A stretch of DNA of 64,000 nt from Tritonibacter aquimaris (GCF_009617595.1 NZ_WIXK01000005.1:124001-188000), one strand, 5' to 3'; counted from the stretch's first letter, positions 41,462-51,636 are shown. The notes: generated by a model from the sequence alone, not told the origin. Translations and numbers: made by a program.

Positions 41462-42549
41462 ACGCGCAGCCCCCCATCGCGCTTTTGGCTGAGGTCACCC
41501 ACCGCTGTCCGTTAGCCTGTCCGTATTGTTCCAACCCCGTGGAACTTGTACGCAAAAACAATGAGCTGAGCACGGAAACATGGGTCAGTGTGTTTCATCA
41601 GGCGGCAGAGATGGGTGTTTTGCAGCTGCATCTGTCCGGTGGTGAGCCGGCTGCGCGCCATGACCTGATTGAACTGGCGCAAGCCGGGCGGGATGCAGGG
41701 CTTTATACCAATTTGATCACCAGTGGGATCGGTCTGTCGTCCAAGCGGCTTGATCAGCTAGAAGCCGCAGAACTTGACCATATTCAGCTGTCGCTTCAGG
41801 GAACAAAACCCGAAATCGCTGATTGGGTCGGTGGCTATAAGGGCGGCTTTGACCGCAAAATGAAAATCGCGAATGAGATCAAAGAGCGTGGTATCCCGTT
41901 GACGCTGAACGCGGTGATGCATCGCCACAATCTGGATGATCTCGATCGCACCATTGAAATGGCACAGGAAATGGGGGCCCGCCGTCTTGAGGTTGCTTGT
42001 GTGCAGTTTCACGGCTGGGCGACACAAAACCGTGGCATGTTGCTGCCCACGCGTGCACAAGCCGCTGCCACTAAAGAAAAAGTTACTGCTGCGGCAGAAC
42101 GGTTGCGCGGTGTTTTGGCCATCGATTTTGTGCCCCCGGATTACTACGCGGAATACCCTAAGGCCTGCATGGGCGGCTGGGGCAGCGCTGGGCTGAATGT
42201 GACACCTGAAGGCAAGGTGCTGCCGTGCCATGCCGCAGAAACCATTCCCCATCTTCAGTTTGAAAACGTGCAAGATCGCCCCTTGCGCGAGATCTGGTAC
42301 AAAAGCCGCGCGTTTAATGCCTATCGTGGCACTGATTGGCTGCCGGATCCCTGTAAAGGGTGTGAGCGCAAAGAGATCGATTTTGGCGGGTGTCGCTGTC
42401 AGGCCTTGGCCATTGCCGGGGATGCGCAGGCGACTGATCCAGTCTGTGTCCGTTCCCCCATGCATGGGCGTGTGCTCGAAATGCTTGCAGAAGCAACGCA
42501 AGCGGATCAGGCAGATTTCGTTTATCGAAAGCCAGCGCCAACCCGGTGA
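41458..42549 (+). CDS. pqqE: PqqE, radical SAM enzyme for PqqA crosslinking
   Basis: A 363-residue radical SAM protein. The SAM cluster motif is C-x3-C-x2-C in [12 protein letters not shown]. The SPASM-type C-terminal domain binds two more Fe-S clusters: [16 protein letters not shown], then [18 protein letters not shown]. It makes the first carbon-carbon bond between Glu and Tyr of PqqA, with PqqD as partner. It is the last gene of pqqABCDE. The 105 bases after it hold no gene. No pqqF peptidase is visible. Confidence 0.95.
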   Translation: MNAQPPIALLAEVTHRCPLACPYCSNPVELVRKNNELSTETWVSVFHQAAEMGVLQLHLSGGEPAARHDLIELAQAGRDAGLYTNLITSGIGLSSKRLDQLEAAELDHIQLSLQGTKPEIADWVGGYKGGFDRKMKIANEIKERGIPLTLNAVMHRHNLDDLDRTIEMAQEMGARRLEVACVQFHGWATQNRGMLLPTRAQAAATKEKVTAAAERLRGVLAIDFVPPDYYAEYPKACMGGWGSAGLNVTPEGKVLPCHAAETIPHLQFENVQDRPLREIWYKSRAFNAYRGTDWLPDPCKGCERKEIDFGGCRCQALAIAGDAQATDPVCVRSPMHGRVLEMLAEATQADQADFVYRKPAPTR

Positions 42550-42654
42550 ATTTCCATAAAGTGTTACCCATGATCGAACTGCTCGACTGGGCAGGCTTTG
42601 GTTTGACATCATTTCTGCATAGTGAGATCATGACGTCATTAAAGGGGGTATTCT

Positions 42655-42831
42655 ATGGCCAAAGACAAAACCGATAAAACCACGTCGGATAAGAAAAATA
42701 CCTCCTTGCGCTTAGATCGCAAAACGCTGAAGCTATTAAAAATTCGTGCAATTGAAGACGAAACCAGTGTTCAAAAAATCATTGAAACCTTGATCGAAGA
42801 GTATTTGGACACGTCCAAGAAAAAGAGCTGA
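42655..42831 (+). CDS. Small ribbon-helix-helix protein (58 aa)
   Basis: The 58-residue basic protein starts MAKDKTDKTTSDKKNTSLRL. The fold follows: SLRLDRKTLKLLKIRAIEDE is the strand and first helix, then TSVQKIIETLIEEYLDTSKK. It looks like an Arc-type DNA-binding or antitoxin-like protein. AAGGGGG 8 bases before the ATG supports it. It ends four bases before the CHAD gene. No toxin gene of a known type is beside it. It is probably a regulator for the CHAD gene. Confidence 0.65.
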   Translation: MAKDKTDKTTSDKKNTSLRLDRKTLKLLKIRAIEDETSVQKIIETLIEEYLDTSKKKS

Positions 42832-42835
42832 TGTC

Positions 42836-44332
42836 ATGTCAAAGCGCCTTCTTTCTTTTTCCGGTGCCTGTGCGTCGGATAACTGGGGCGACCTTTCAAA
42901 TCATCTGAGCACACGTATTGAAGAGCGTGTGCCGGCAACATCCTTTAAAATGCTCGATTGTTTTGATCAGAGCCTGCGCGCTTCTAAAGCGCTCTTACTT
43001 GAAGTCGGTGAGGAACTAATTCTTGTCGACGCAAACGGTGCAATGTGGCGCCAACCTGCCGCCCGCAGTGGAAATTTTGTAGCTGATCTCTGTGATGGCC
43101 CTGTCAAAGCGCGGCTTACGCATATGTCGCCCCTGCGATGCCTGCTGGAAATGGGGCAGGGGCAGATTGATTGCACCATGTTACAATTTGCCGACGACAG
43201 CGAAAATACGCATCTGCGGATTGGCTGGCTAGTGCTCTCTGCAGGGGAGACTACCGTTACATTGCTGACAGTGAATGCGATGCGTGGGTATAAGAAATCG
43301 GCAAAGCACCTACATAAGACGCTGCAGAATAGGGGGGCTGTCCCTGCGGATCTTGCTGAAGTGACTGATGCCCTGTTTCCTGATCTAGATCACTATGTGG
43401 CCAAACCTAAACTTTCGTTTGCACCCTCGACAACGGCCTTTGATGCGGCCAATCAAATCGTTCGCGCATATTTAGCCGTAGCGCGACAGAACGAGCCTGG
43501 TGTGATTGCGGATTTTGATACGGAGTTCTTGCATGAATACCGCATTGCTATGCGCAAAATCCGTTCAGTTCTGAGCCTGTTTAAAGGGGTGTATGAGGAC
43601 GCGGTCACCGCTGAGCTTAAGCAGCGTTTCTCAGGCCTTATGGCATCAACCGGACCATTGCGGGATCTCGATGTCTATTTGTTAGAACGTGAGCTCTATT
43701 TCGACATGTTGCCTGACAAGCTGCATGAAGGGCTGCGCTTGATGTTCGAAGCCTTTGAAGCAGATCGCAGCGCAGCTTTAACAAGTCTGACCAATCGGTT
43801 GCAAAGCGTCGAATATAAACGCGATATGGCAGAATTGCAGTGCATGTTTGACACTCCTGACGCGCTTTTACAGGGGGAGCACGGCGACGAAAGCGTTGCA
43901 GACTACGCCAAGAGACTTATCTGGAAACGCTATAAGAAAGTCTGCAAAACGGCGCGAGAAATTGATGATGCAACGCCTGATGCCCAGGTGCATGAGCTGC
44001 GAATATCATGCAAAAAGCTGCGCTATCTCATTGAGTTCTTTAAGCCAGAATTCGATGCAGCCGACATCAAGGTGATCTTGAAGCCGTTGAAACGTATGCA
44101 GGAAAATCTGGGTCTCTTTAATGACTACTCTGTGCAACAAGAAAGTTTGCAAACGTTTGTGGAGCGTGGCCGTCTAAACGGGCAGCCAGCCCTTAAAGCG
44201 GCGCAAAGTGTCGGCGCTTTGATCGTGATTTTGCATATGCGACAGCTAGAAGAACGTGCGCGCGTGGTGCAAAATTTTGCTCGATTTGACAGTAGCCAGA
44301 CACGTCAGTGTTTTCGCAGATTGTTCAGCTAG
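42836..44332 (+). CDS. CHAD-domain protein (498 aa)
   Basis: The first 190 residues are a non-CHAD domain (LSFSGACASDNWGDLSNHLS) with weak likeness to a regulatory fold. From about 195 it carries the CHAD helical repeats with conserved histidines: FLHEYRIAMRKIRSVLSLFK and VHELRISCKKLRYLIEFFKP. CHAD domains bind polyphosphate. The gene follows the ribbon-helix-helix gene by four bases. A CYTH gene lies 170 bases downstream on the same strand; CYTH and CHAD often pair in polyphosphate metabolism. Confidence 0.85.
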   Translation: MSKRLLSFSGACASDNWGDLSNHLSTRIEERVPATSFKMLDCFDQSLRASKALLLEVGEELILVDANGAMWRQPAARSGNFVADLCDGPVKARLTHMSPLRCLLEMGQGQIDCTMLQFADDSENTHLRIGWLVLSAGETTVTLLTVNAMRGYKKSAKHLHKTLQNRGAVPADLAEVTDALFPDLDHYVAKPKLSFAPSTTAFDAANQIVRAYLAVARQNEPGVIADFDTEFLHEYRIAMRKIRSVLSLFKGVYEDAVTAELKQRFSGLMASTGPLRDLDVYLLERELYFDMLPDKLHEGLRLMFEAFEADRSAALTSLTNRLQSVEYKRDMAELQCMFDTPDALLQGEHGDESVADYAKRLIWKRYKKVCKTAREIDDATPDAQVHELRISCKKLRYLIEFFKPEFDAADIKVILKPLKRMQENLGLFNDYSVQQESLQTFVERGRLNGQPALKAAQSVGALIVILHMRQLEERARVVQNFARFDSSQTRQCFRRLFS

Positions 44333-44501
44333 GCGGTATGGTGGCATGGCACACGGCGCGGTGAGACCACAATAGGCGTGAAATCACATCACGGTCTCAT
44401 CTGGTTGTGCCTTCGTTTGACCGGAGGCAGTCGATTAATGTCTCGTTTGGTCATACCATGTGTTTTGAAAAAACTGAAACCGCGAGATTGAGAAGAAGCT
44501 G

Positions 44502-44966
44502 ATGCAGGAAATTGAACGTAAATTTCTGGTGCGCGCTCTGCCTGATTTGTCGCAAGCCATGCGTACAGAGGTCCGTCAGGGCTATATCACCCATCCCACA
44601 GATGCGGTGGAGATGCGGCTGCGCCAGACTGATGGTAGCTTTGTGCTGACGTTCAAATCTGGCGAGGGCACCGTGCGGGTTGAGCGGGAAGCTGAAATAA
44701 GCCAGGAACAATTTGAAACATTCTGGCCCGAAACCACGGGCCGCCGCGTGGAAAAAATCCGCTGGAGCGCAACGCTGCCCACAGGCCAGCTCTATGAGCT
44801 TGATATCTTTGAAGGCGCGCTTGATGGGCTTTTGCTGGTCGAAGTTGAATTCGATACTTTAAAAGCCGCAGAAGCCTTTGCGCCACCTTCATGGTTTGGA
44901 GCGGATGTCACCAACGACAAACGCTACAAGAATAAGAACATGGCGGTGAACGGTCTGCCGATTTAG
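44502..44966 (+). CDS. CYTH-domain protein (triphosphate-binding tunnel)
   Basis: The 154-residue protein has the ExExK signature at the start (MQEIERKFLV). A strand set VEMRLRQTDGSFVLTFKSG and acidic/basic pairs continue around the tunnel, ending DVTNDKRYKNKNMAVNG. CYTH proteins bind or cleave triphosphates such as inorganic tripolyphosphate or thiamine triphosphate. It lies downstream of the CHAD gene. It converges with cobF, with the two ends overlapping by four bases. Confidence 0.9.
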   Translation: MQEIERKFLVRALPDLSQAMRTEVRQGYITHPTDAVEMRLRQTDGSFVLTFKSGEGTVRVEREAEISQEQFETFWPETTGRRVEKIRWSATLPTGQLYELDIFEGALDGLLLVEVEFDTLKAAEAFAPPSWFGADVTNDKRYKNKNMAVNGLPI

Positions 44967-45727
44967 GCCAATGATCGCCGCATCATATAAATGTCCATCA
45001 GCCAGCCATGTTCGGCACGCGCCTTTGCACGGGTGTTGGTGATCTCTTCGCTCACAGCACTAAGCGGGCCTGCGATGGAAATCTCATTCTCCATCCCTGC
45101 ATAAGCGGTCCACCAGATTTCAATGCCTGCTGGATCAAGGCTTTTAAATGAGCATTGCCCATCCAGCATGACAACAACGGTTTCCGCAGTCTTTGGCCAG
45201 CCCGCATCGCGCAGTTGTCGACCTGTGGTGATGGTTACGGCCTCGTTGATCTGGTTCAGCGGTTCCGCATGGGCAGCTGTCAGCGCTTGAATTGAGGTGA
45301 TGCCAGGGATCACGTCAATTGTAATATCGCCTTTGCTGTTCAACCGTTCCGCAATACGCATTGTGCTGTCATAAAGCGACGGATCCCCCCAGACCAGAAA
45401 ACCGACCTTGCCACCCTCTGGTAGTGCGTGCTGCATATGATGCCACCAGAGTGCAGCGATCATATCGTGCCAGTCATCAACCCGTTTGCGATAATCTGTG
45501 GTGGCCTCATCGCGCACGGGCAGGTCGAACTCCAGGATGGTGGGGCCCGGCTGCTGGATCACCTGTGCGCAAATAGCCTGACGTAAAGACGCCAGATCAT
45601 CTTTTCCCGCCCCTTTGTTGGGGATCAGGATCAGATCCACCGAATTCAATGCATCCACCGCCTGTAGCGTCAGATGATTCGGGTTTCCGGTGCCAATACC
45701 AATAAGAGACAATGTATATGAGGTCAT
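44963..45727 (-). CDS. cobF: CobF, precorrin-6A synthase (deacetylating)
   Basis: A 254-residue SAM methyltransferase that methylates precorrin-5 at C1 with loss of the acyl group, giving precorrin-6A. It starts MTSYTLSLIGIGTGNPNHL; LTLQAVDALNSVDLILIPNK and GFLVWGDPSLYDSTM are family landmarks. The GGAG before the ATG at 45727 decides it over 45739. It is the last gene of the second cob transcript, 63 bases after cobA. Confidence 0.93.
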   Translation of the reverse strand: MTSYTLSLIGIGTGNPNHLTLQAVDALNSVDLILIPNKGAGKDDLASLRQAICAQVIQQPGPTILEFDLPVRDEATTDYRKRVDDWHDMIAALWWHHMQHALPEGGKVGFLVWGDPSLYDSTMRIAERLNSKGDITIDVIPGITSIQALTAAHAEPLNQINEAVTITTGRQLRDAGWPKTAETVVVMLDGQCSFKSLDPAGIEIWWTAYAGMENEISIAGPLSAVSEEITNTRAKARAEHGWLMDIYMMRRSLA

Positions 45728-45790
45728 CGATGGCTCCAACGGTGTGGTACAAGATGGGATCTGAGCAATGGTTGTGACAAAGGCGCGCCG

Positions 45791-46513
45791 CTAGCTGTCT
45801 TCCGCCAGGGGGCCGTAAAGTATCAATACGGGTGCGGTTGTTTCCAGCTTTCGCAGCAGCTCAGGCAACGCGCCCAAGGTTTCGCGCCGCAGGGTCTGTT
45901 CAGGTGTGGAAACACCGCTAGCCAAAAGCGTCGGCGTCTCTGGGGACAGCCCATGCGCCAATAGCTTTTCGGCAAGCTCTGCAAACGTGCGTTTGCCCAT
46001 ATAAACAACTGTTGTGGCCTCAGGGTCTGCAAGGGCCGCCATATTGAGCTGCTCTGGCAAGGCCCCGGTCACGCTGTGGCCGGTAATGTATTGCAGCCGT
46101 CGCGCGGTCATACGTCGGGTCAGCGGGATATTGGCTGCCGCCGCCGCCGCTGATGCTGCGGTGACGCCGGGGATGATTTCAAATTCAATGCCAGCTTCCC
46201 GCAGCGCAGTGATCTCTTCCTCAAGGCGGCCAAATATACCAGCATCGCCTGATTTCAGCCGCACCACCCGCGCGCCGGTCTGGGCGTAATCAACCAACAA
46301 ACGGCTTACGTGGTTTTGCTTGGGCGAGGGGCGTCCTGCGCGTTTGCCCACACCAATCAGATCCGCTTCGGGGTTTGCGTGATCCAGGATCGGGCCTGAG
46401 GACAGATCATCAAACAAGATGGCATCAGCAGTTTCCAACCGCTTTACTGCTTTTACGGTCAAAAGCTCAGGATCCCCTGGCCCAGACGACACAAATGAGA
46501 CAAAGCCGGTCAT
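45791..46513 (-). CDS. cobA: CobA, uroporphyrinogen-III C-methyltransferase
   Basis: A 240-residue enzyme that adds two methyl groups at C2 and C7 to give precorrin-2, the entry to corrins. Landmarks are VSSGPGDPELLTVKAVKRLE, DAILFDDLSSGPILD, VRLKSGDAGIFGRLEEEITA and VIPGVTAASAAAAAANIPLT. It lacks the CysG oxidase part, so it serves corrin rather than sirohaem synthesis. Its start overlaps the cobB stop (46510-46513). Confidence 0.95.
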   Translation of the reverse strand: MTGFVSFVSSGPGDPELLTVKAVKRLETADAILFDDLSSGPILDHANPEADLIGVGKRAGRPSPKQNHVSRLLVDYAQTGARVVRLKSGDAGIFGRLEEEITALREAGIEFEIIPGVTAASAAAAAANIPLTRRMTARRLQYITGHSVTGALPEQLNMAALADPEATTVVYMGKRTFAELAEKLLAHGLSPETPTLLASGVSTPEQTLRRETLGALPELLRKLETTAPVLILYGPLAEDS

Positions 46514-47820
46514 GGAACTTCCCCGGTGATCAAGTGGAAGAAGGTGCCAGTGACATTGCCCTTAACCGATCCGGTTTCCGGCACAGGGTTGCCATCTGCA
46601 TCAAAAACATTCGCCAGCGGCGCGTCTGGTTCATCCAAAATAGTGGAATAATGGAATTCATGCCCACGCAACGCGGCCTGGCTTGCAAAGCCGGGCATCG
46701 GATTTTGCAACACGGCGCGACGGTAGCCAAGGTGGAACTTGCGCTTTTCATAAGACGTCACAAGCCCCAGTAAGCCCGCCATCTGGTGGCGGTTGCCTTC
46801 TTTGTCAATCAAGGCCTCGCCAAGCGCCATATAGCCGCCGCACTCACCATGCACGGGCTTGGTTTCGGCGTGTTTTTGCAGCCCCGTGCGGAAGGTATGA
46901 GCCGCAGCAAGCTGTCCGCCATGCAGCTCCGGATAGCCGCCTGGCAACCAGACAAGATCTGCATCCGCTGCTGGTGCTTCATCTGCAAGTGGGGAAAAGG
47001 GCAGGATCTCGGCTCCGGCCTTGCGCCAACCTTCCAGAAGATGTGGATAGGTAAAGGAAAACGCCGCATCACGGGCCAGGGCGATACGCTGCGCTGGGGG
47101 CGTTGGCAGCGGGGCCGCCGCGGCCTCCGGGCCTGTGAGGGCAGCCGCTTTGATGGCCTCAAGGTCCACATGGGCGCGTAGAAATTCTGCATAGCCCGAG
47201 ATGGCGTTTTCCAGATCCGGATGTTCAACCGCCTGGATCAGGCCAAGATGGCGTTCGGGCAATGCCAGATCGCCACGCCGGGGCAGGGACCCAAGTACTT
47301 TGACGCCAGCGCGCTCCATGCCCAAACGAGTCAGGCGCTCATGGCGGGGGCTTGCAACCCGGTTCAAAATCACACCTGCAAATGGCAGATCCGGTTCATA
47401 GGATTTAAAACCCAATGCTGTGGCTGCTGCAGATTGCGCCTGCCCGCCCACATCAATCACCAACACAACCGGCCAGCCCATGCGTTTGGCCGTTTCCGCC
47501 GATGATCCAAACCCGGTCTGCCCCTGTGTGGCGACACCATCAAACAGGCCCATTGAACCTTCGGCGACGCAGATATCTGCACCCTGCGCCTGATGAGAGA
47601 TCGCGTTGAGCAATGTGTCATCCATCGCCCAGGTATCAAGGTTGAAAGACGCGCGTTTTGCCGCCGCCAGATGGAAGGCGGGATCGATATAATCCGGGCC
47701 GCTTTTGAAGGGCTGAACTTTCAACCCGTCCTCAGCAAGCGCGCGCAGCAAGCCCAGCATCACGGTGGTTTTTCCGGTGCCCGAGGATGGCGCGGAAATC
47801 AGAATACCTTTTGCCATCAT
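46510..47820 (-). CDS. cobB: CobB, hydrogenobyrinic acid a,c-diamide synthase
   Basis: The 436-residue glutamine-dependent amidase makes hydrogenobyrinic acid a,c-diamide with ATP. The P-loop [20 protein letters not shown] is at the start. A glutamine amidotransferase domain follows in the C-terminal half ([35 protein letters not shown], with the catalytic Cys in GECGG). Its start overlaps the cobM stop by four bases. In the aerobic pathway it acts before cobalt insertion. Confidence 0.95.
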   Translation of the reverse strand: MMAKGILISAPSSGTGKTTVMLGLLRALAEDGLKVQPFKSGPDYIDPAFHLAAAKRASFNLDTWAMDDTLLNAISHQAQGADICVAEGSMGLFDGVATQGQTGFGSSAETAKRMGWPVVLVIDVGGQAQSAAATALGFKSYEPDLPFAGVILNRVASPRHERLTRLGMERAGVKVLGSLPRRGDLALPERHLGLIQAVEHPDLENAISGYAEFLRAHVDLEAIKAAALTGPEAAAAPLPTPPAQRIALARDAAFSFTYPHLLEGWRKAGAEILPFSPLADEAPAADADLVWLPGGYPELHGGQLAAAHTFRTGLQKHAETKPVHGECGGYMALGEALIDKEGNRHQMAGLLGLVTSYEKRKFHLGYRRAVLQNPMPGFASQAALRGHEFHYSTILDEPDAPLANVFDADGNPVPETGSVKGNVTGTFFHLITGEVP

Positions 47821-48602
47821 TCAGTTCCTTCCGGGAAACGGGGATCGGTGCCAACTGGCCGGTAACGGCGATCATAGTCGCCTGCATACAGGCAGCTTTC
47901 GTCGAAATCATCTGCACCAATCGCACGGCCCACCAAGATCAGCGCGGTGCGGCCACGTTCGCCGTCAGTGGCTTCAATCAAGGTTTCAAGCGTTGCTTTT
48001 ACAATGCGCTGGTCGGGCCAGGTGGCGCGCCAGATCACGGCAACAGGACAGTCCGCGCCGTAATGCGGGGCGAGACGGTCAACCACATCGTCGAGCACAT
48101 GCACGCTCAGATGGATGGCCAGGGTGGCACCTGTTTTGGCAAAGTTTTCAAGCGTTTCACCTTCGGGCATCGCTGAGGCGCGCCCTGATGTGCGGGTGAG
48201 TATCAGCGATTGTGCCACGCCTGGCAGCGTGAGCTCTGATCCCAGTGCAGCCGCCGCGGCAGCAAAGGATGGCACGCCGGGGGTCACGTCATAAGGGATG
48301 TTTGCAGCCCGTAAGCGGCGCAGCTGTTCCCCCATCGCGGACCAGACTGAAAGGTCACCCGAGTGAAGCCGGGCAACATCCAGACCCGCGGCATCGGCCG
48401 CTTTGATTTCAGCAATAATTTCATCCAGCGACAATGGTGCGGTGTTCACAATCCGCGCGCCCTCAGGGCAGTGCTGCAGAAGGGCCTCAGGCACCAGAGA
48501 CCCGGCATACAGGCAGACGGGGCACGATGCGATCAGATCTCGGCCGCGCAGGGTGATTAGATCTGCGGCGCCGGGGCCCGCTCCGATAAAATGAACGGTC
48601 AT
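47817..48602 (-). CDS. cobM: CobM, precorrin-4 C11-methyltransferase
   Basis: The 261-residue SAM methyltransferase turns precorrin-4 into precorrin-5. Landmarks are [60 protein letters not shown] and [20 protein letters not shown]. It overlaps cobE upstream and cobB downstream by four bases each. Confidence 0.95.
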   Translation of the reverse strand: MTVHFIGAGPGAADLITLRGRDLIASCPVCLYAGSLVPEALLQHCPEGARIVNTAPLSLDEIIAEIKAADAAGLDVARLHSGDLSVWSAMGEQLRRLRAANIPYDVTPGVPSFAAAAAALGSELTLPGVAQSLILTRTSGRASAMPEGETLENFAKTGATLAIHLSVHVLDDVVDRLAPHYGADCPVAVIWRATWPDQRIVKATLETLIEATDGERGRTALILVGRAIGADDFDESCLYAGDYDRRYRPVGTDPRFPEGTE

Positions 48603-48967
48603 TGGGTGTGAACCTCCGCTAGGGCCGCAGTGGCAGATCCATCTGCGGTGATATATCTGGGGCAGATCAGCCTGGCTGATCCATACTGGCGCGCGGCGGC
48701 AATGGCCAGCGCTTCGGCAACGGATCCGGTGCCAAATCGCGCGTAGACCCGTGTGGATTGGGTCTGGGTTTTGATGCCTTTGATGTCGGCCTCATTGAGA
48801 GCAACAACAGGTATGTCTGATGAGGGCGCAAAGCGTGCAAAGCCTGCGACCTGCGCTTTGGTTTCAAGCACAGCGATCTGATCCACATCCGTGCCCAGCT
48901 GCGCAAGCGCATCCGCCAAAGCTGCGGGTGTAACTGATCTGCGAAAGCCAAGCCCTGCGATCTTCAT
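48599..48967 (-). CDS. cobE: CobE, cobalamin synthesis accessory protein
   Basis: A 122-residue protein ([20 protein letters not shown]) that is like CobE and the C-terminal part of Cbi[21 protein letters not shown] and [20 protein letters not shown]. Its exact role in the aerobic pathway is not settled. I cut the long upstream extension because the true ATG at 48967 overlaps the cobL stop (ATGA), in the manner of this operon. Confidence 0.88.
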   Translation of the reverse strand: MKIAGLGFRRSVTPAALADALAQLGTDVDQIAVLETKAQVAGFARFAPSSDIPVVALNEADIKGIKTQTQSTRVYARFGTGSVAEALAIAAARQYGSARLICPRYITADGSATAALAEVHTQ

Positions 48968-50163
48968 CGGCTGATGCTCCATTGGATCACCGGACGCGCC
49001 CGGTCCCAGCCGCGCATGCTCCCAAGGGGCGCAACTTCGGCGATTTCTGCCTTCAACAGATGGCCGCCATGGCGCGCATGGGCTTGCATCAAGAGGGTTT
49101 CTGTTTCCAACGTCACCCCATTTGCAACAATGCGGCTGCCTTCGGGCAGCATTTCCCAAAGCGTTTCCAAAAGGGTTTCAGAGCCGCCGCCGCCAATAAA
49201 CACGCAATCCGGCATGGGGTGGCCTGTCAGGCAATTCGGTGCTTTGCCATGCACCGGCAGAATGCGATGAGACAGGCCAAAGGCGGCAGCATTTGCGGTG
49301 ATGTTTTTCAGTCGATCTTCGCGTGGCTCAAACGTCATTGCGCGCGCGCCGCGTGCAGCAAGACACCACTCCACCGAGATCGAGCCAGAGCCGCCGCCAA
49401 TATCCCACAAAAGCTCACCGGGGCGAGGTGCCAGCGCCGAAAGGGTCAATGCGCGAATGGGGCGTTTGGTGATCTGCCCGTCGCTTTGAAACAGATCATC
49501 CGCGAGGCCCGAAGCCTGTGGCAGGCCGGCCCCTCCGGCACAATCAATCGCTGCAATAACCGGTGCGGTGATGTCGTCTAGCGCAAAACTTTCGGCAGTG
49601 GCCGTGCGCAGCCGTTCACGCGGGCCACCCAGCGCTTCGGCAAGGATCAGACGGGATGCGCCAAACCCCTGCGTGGTGAGCCAGGCGGCAAGTTCGCGTG
49701 GGGCATCCCCATCGCGAAGCGTGCAGATCACGCGCGTGCCCTTTGATAGGATTGGACGCAGGCGTTCAAATGGGGCGGCATGCAGACCAAGCGTAAGTGT
49801 CTCTTCGAGCTTCCAGCCCAGACGGTTGGCCAAAAGCGAGGCAGTGGACGGAGCGGGGTGAGAGAGCCACTCATCAGGGTTCAGATCCCGCATCAATGAC
49901 CCGCCTGCGCCATGCCAGAAGGGGTCTCCTGATGCGAGCACAACAACCCTGCGGCCACGTTCTGCAAGTACAGGTGTGGTCGAAAATGGCACCGGCCACG
50001 CGCGCCCACGCGCGCCTGCTTGCACAAGATCCAGATGGCGTGGCCCGCCAAATATAAGCTCAGCCTCAGCAAGCGTTTTGCGGCTTGCATCTGACAGCCC
50101 GGCCAGTCCATCTTCGCCAAGACCAATTACAGTCAACCAAGGGTTCGTGAGAGGATCAGACAT
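48964..50163 (-). CDS. cobL: CobL, precorrin-6Y C5,15-methyltransferase (decarboxylating)
   Basis: A 399-residue two-domain enzyme. The N-terminal half (LTVIGLGEDGLAGLSDASRK, then LASGDPFWHGAGGSLMRD) is a CobE-like methyltransferase and the C-terminal half (LLWDIGGGSGSISVEWCLAA; PDCVFIGGGGSETLLETLW) is CbiT-like. Together they methylate C5 and C15 and decarboxylate, giving precorrin-8X. AGGAGGAG lies before the ATG at 50163. That ATG shares bases with the cobK start on the other strand (CATG at 50161-50164). Confidence 0.94.
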   Translation of the reverse strand: MSDPLTNPWLTVIGLGEDGLAGLSDASRKTLAEAELIFGGPRHLDLVQAGARGRAWPVPFSTTPVLAERGRRVVVLASGDPFWHGAGGSLMRDLNPDEWLSHPAPSTASLLANRLGWKLEETLTLGLHAAPFERLRPILSKGTRVICTLRDGDAPRELAAWLTTQGFGASRLILAEALGGPRERLRTATAESFALDDITAPVIAAIDCAGGAGLPQASGLADDLFQSDGQITKRPIRALTLSALAPRPGELLWDIGGGSGSISVEWCLAARGARAMTFEPREDRLKNITANAAAFGLSHRILPVHGKAPNCLTGHPMPDCVFIGGGGSETLLETLWEMLPEGSRIVANGVTLETETLLMQAHARHGGHLLKAEIAEVAPLGSMRGWDRARPVIQWSISR

Positions 50164-50908
50164 GGCAAAGGTTCTCCTCCTGGGGGGCACAACGGAAGCC
50201 TCGCAACTGGCGCGCGCCCTGGTCAATCACTGGCTTGGAGCCGGGCGTCAGGCGGTGTTTTCCTATGCGGGCCGAACCGAGCGCCCGGCACCGCAACCTT
50301 TGCCCCAGCGGCTTGGTGGGTTTGGTGGTGTGGCGGGGCTGATGGAATACATCACGCGCGAGGGCATCACCCATGTGGTGGATGCCACCCATCCCTTTGC
50401 CGAGCAGATGAGCCGAAATGCCATTGCGGCCTGCGCTGGTACGGGTGTCGCGCTGACGGCGCTGCAGCGTCCCGCATGGCGGGCAGAGGCCGGGGATCAA
50501 TGGATTCACGTGAAGGATATGGACGGCGCGGTTGCGGCCCTGCCAGAGCACGGATCGCGGGTGTTTCTGGCCATTGGCAAACAGAACCTTGCAACCTTTG
50601 CCAGCAAATCCCGCAATCATTATCTGTTGCGACTGGTGGATCCGCCCAAGGATGCGCTTCCGTTGCCAAACACGTCTGTTGTGATTGCACGCGGCCCGTT
50701 TGATGCAACGGGTGACAAGGCGCTTATGGCCGAGCATGGCATCACCCATGTGGTGGCCAAAAACGCGGGTGGCAGTGGCGCCGAGGCCAAGCTGATTGCC
50801 GCGCGCGCGCTGGGCATACCGGTCATTATGATCGACCGGCCCCAACTGCCCGAGCGCGCGATCTGCAGCAGCGCAGAAGAAGTGCTGGCCTGGCTTCATT
50901 CGGCGTAG
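50162..50908 (+). CDS. cobK: CobK, precorrin-6A reductase
   Basis: A 248-residue NADPH-dependent reductase giving precorrin-6B. Landmarks are MAKVLLLGGTTEASQLARAL, VVDATHPFAEQMSRNAIAAC, LLRLVDPPKDALPLPNTSV, VVAKNAGGSGAEAKLIAARA and VIMIDRPQLPE. It is the only cob gene here on the plus strand apart from cobO, and sits between cobJ and cobL. The extension upstream to 49976 is not real, as GAGAGG lies before 50162. It ends overlapping cobJ by 13 bases, tail to tail. Confidence 0.94.
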   Translation: MAKVLLLGGTTEASQLARALVNHWLGAGRQAVFSYAGRTERPAPQPLPQRLGGFGGVAGLMEYITREGITHVVDATHPFAEQMSRNAIAACAGTGVALTALQRPAWRAEAGDQWIHVKDMDGAVAALPEHGSRVFLAIGKQNLATFASKSRNHYLLRLVDPPKDALPLPNTSVVIARGPFDATGDKALMAEHGITHVVAKNAGGSGAEAKLIAARALGIPVIMIDRPQLPERAICSSAEEVLAWLHSA

Positions 50909-51636
50909 CGCGGCGTATACACATGCGGGCCAATGCGACGGGTATCGCGGTTGCCCACAATCACCATGGTGCGCATGTCCGCCATCTCGGGCGTTGCTTC
51001 GCCCAAAGTGACAGTTGTGATGTTCTGCGTTGGCTTGGTCACGTCGCGTGCAAAGCTGATCAGCGTGTCACGACCGCAGGCGTCGCGCAGGATCTCCAAT
51101 GCACGTTCAAACTGATGTGGGCGTGATTTGGAGCGCGGGTTGTAAAACGCCATCGCAAAGCCTGCTTCACCAGCTGCGCGCAGGCGTGTTTCAATCAGGT
51201 CCCAGGGTTTCAGGTTGTCGCTGAGGTTGATGGCGGCAAAATCATGGCCCAAAGGCGCGCCAAGCTGCGCTGCCGCTGCAAGCATCGCGGTGATGCCGGG
51301 CAGCACACGAATATCGAGATCAAGCCATTCAGCCGGACCATTTTCCAGCGCTTCAAACACCGCAGAGGCCATGGCAAAAACACCGGGATCACCTGATGAC
51401 ACCACCACCACGCGTTTGCCTTCTGTTGCCATCTGCAGAGCATGGCTGGCGCGATCCACTTCAACGCGGTTGTCGCTGGCGTGTAGGGTGAGCCCCGCGC
51501 GCGGCTCGATACGTTTTACGTAGGGGATATATCCAACCACATCTGTCGCATCTGCCAAAGCTGCGCGCACTTCATCTGTGACCAATGTTTCATCACCCGG
51601 GCCGAGGCCCGCAATTACCACCCAGCCCTGCGTCAT
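50896..51636 (-). CDS. cobJ: CobJ, precorrin-3B C17-methyltransferase
   Basis: The 246-residue SAM methyltransferase adds the C17 methyl and drives ring contraction to precorrin-4. Landmarks are VVIAGLGPGDETLVTDEVRA, VVSSGDPGVFAMASAVFEAL, LPGITAMLAAAAQLGAPLGH and FYNPRSKSRPHQFERALEIL. It is the last gene of the first cob transcript; its start overlaps the cobI stop (51633-51636). Confidence 0.95.
   Translation of the reverse strand: MTQGWVVIAGLGPGDETLVTDEVRAALADATDVVGYIPYVKRIEPRAGLTLHASDNRVEVDRASHALQMATEGKRVVVVSSGDPGVFAMASAVFEALENGPAEWLDLDIRVLPGITAMLAAAAQLGAPLGHDFAAINLSDNLKPWDLIETRLRAAGEAGFAMAFYNPRSKSRPHQFERALEILRDACGRDTLISFARDVTKPTQNITTVTLGEATPEMADMRTMVIVGNRDTRRIGPHVYTPRYAE

Noticed and set aside
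41758-42612. Minus-strand frame of 284 codons opposite pqqE
   Set aside because: pqqE is certain; the opposite frame looks like a codon-bias shadow.
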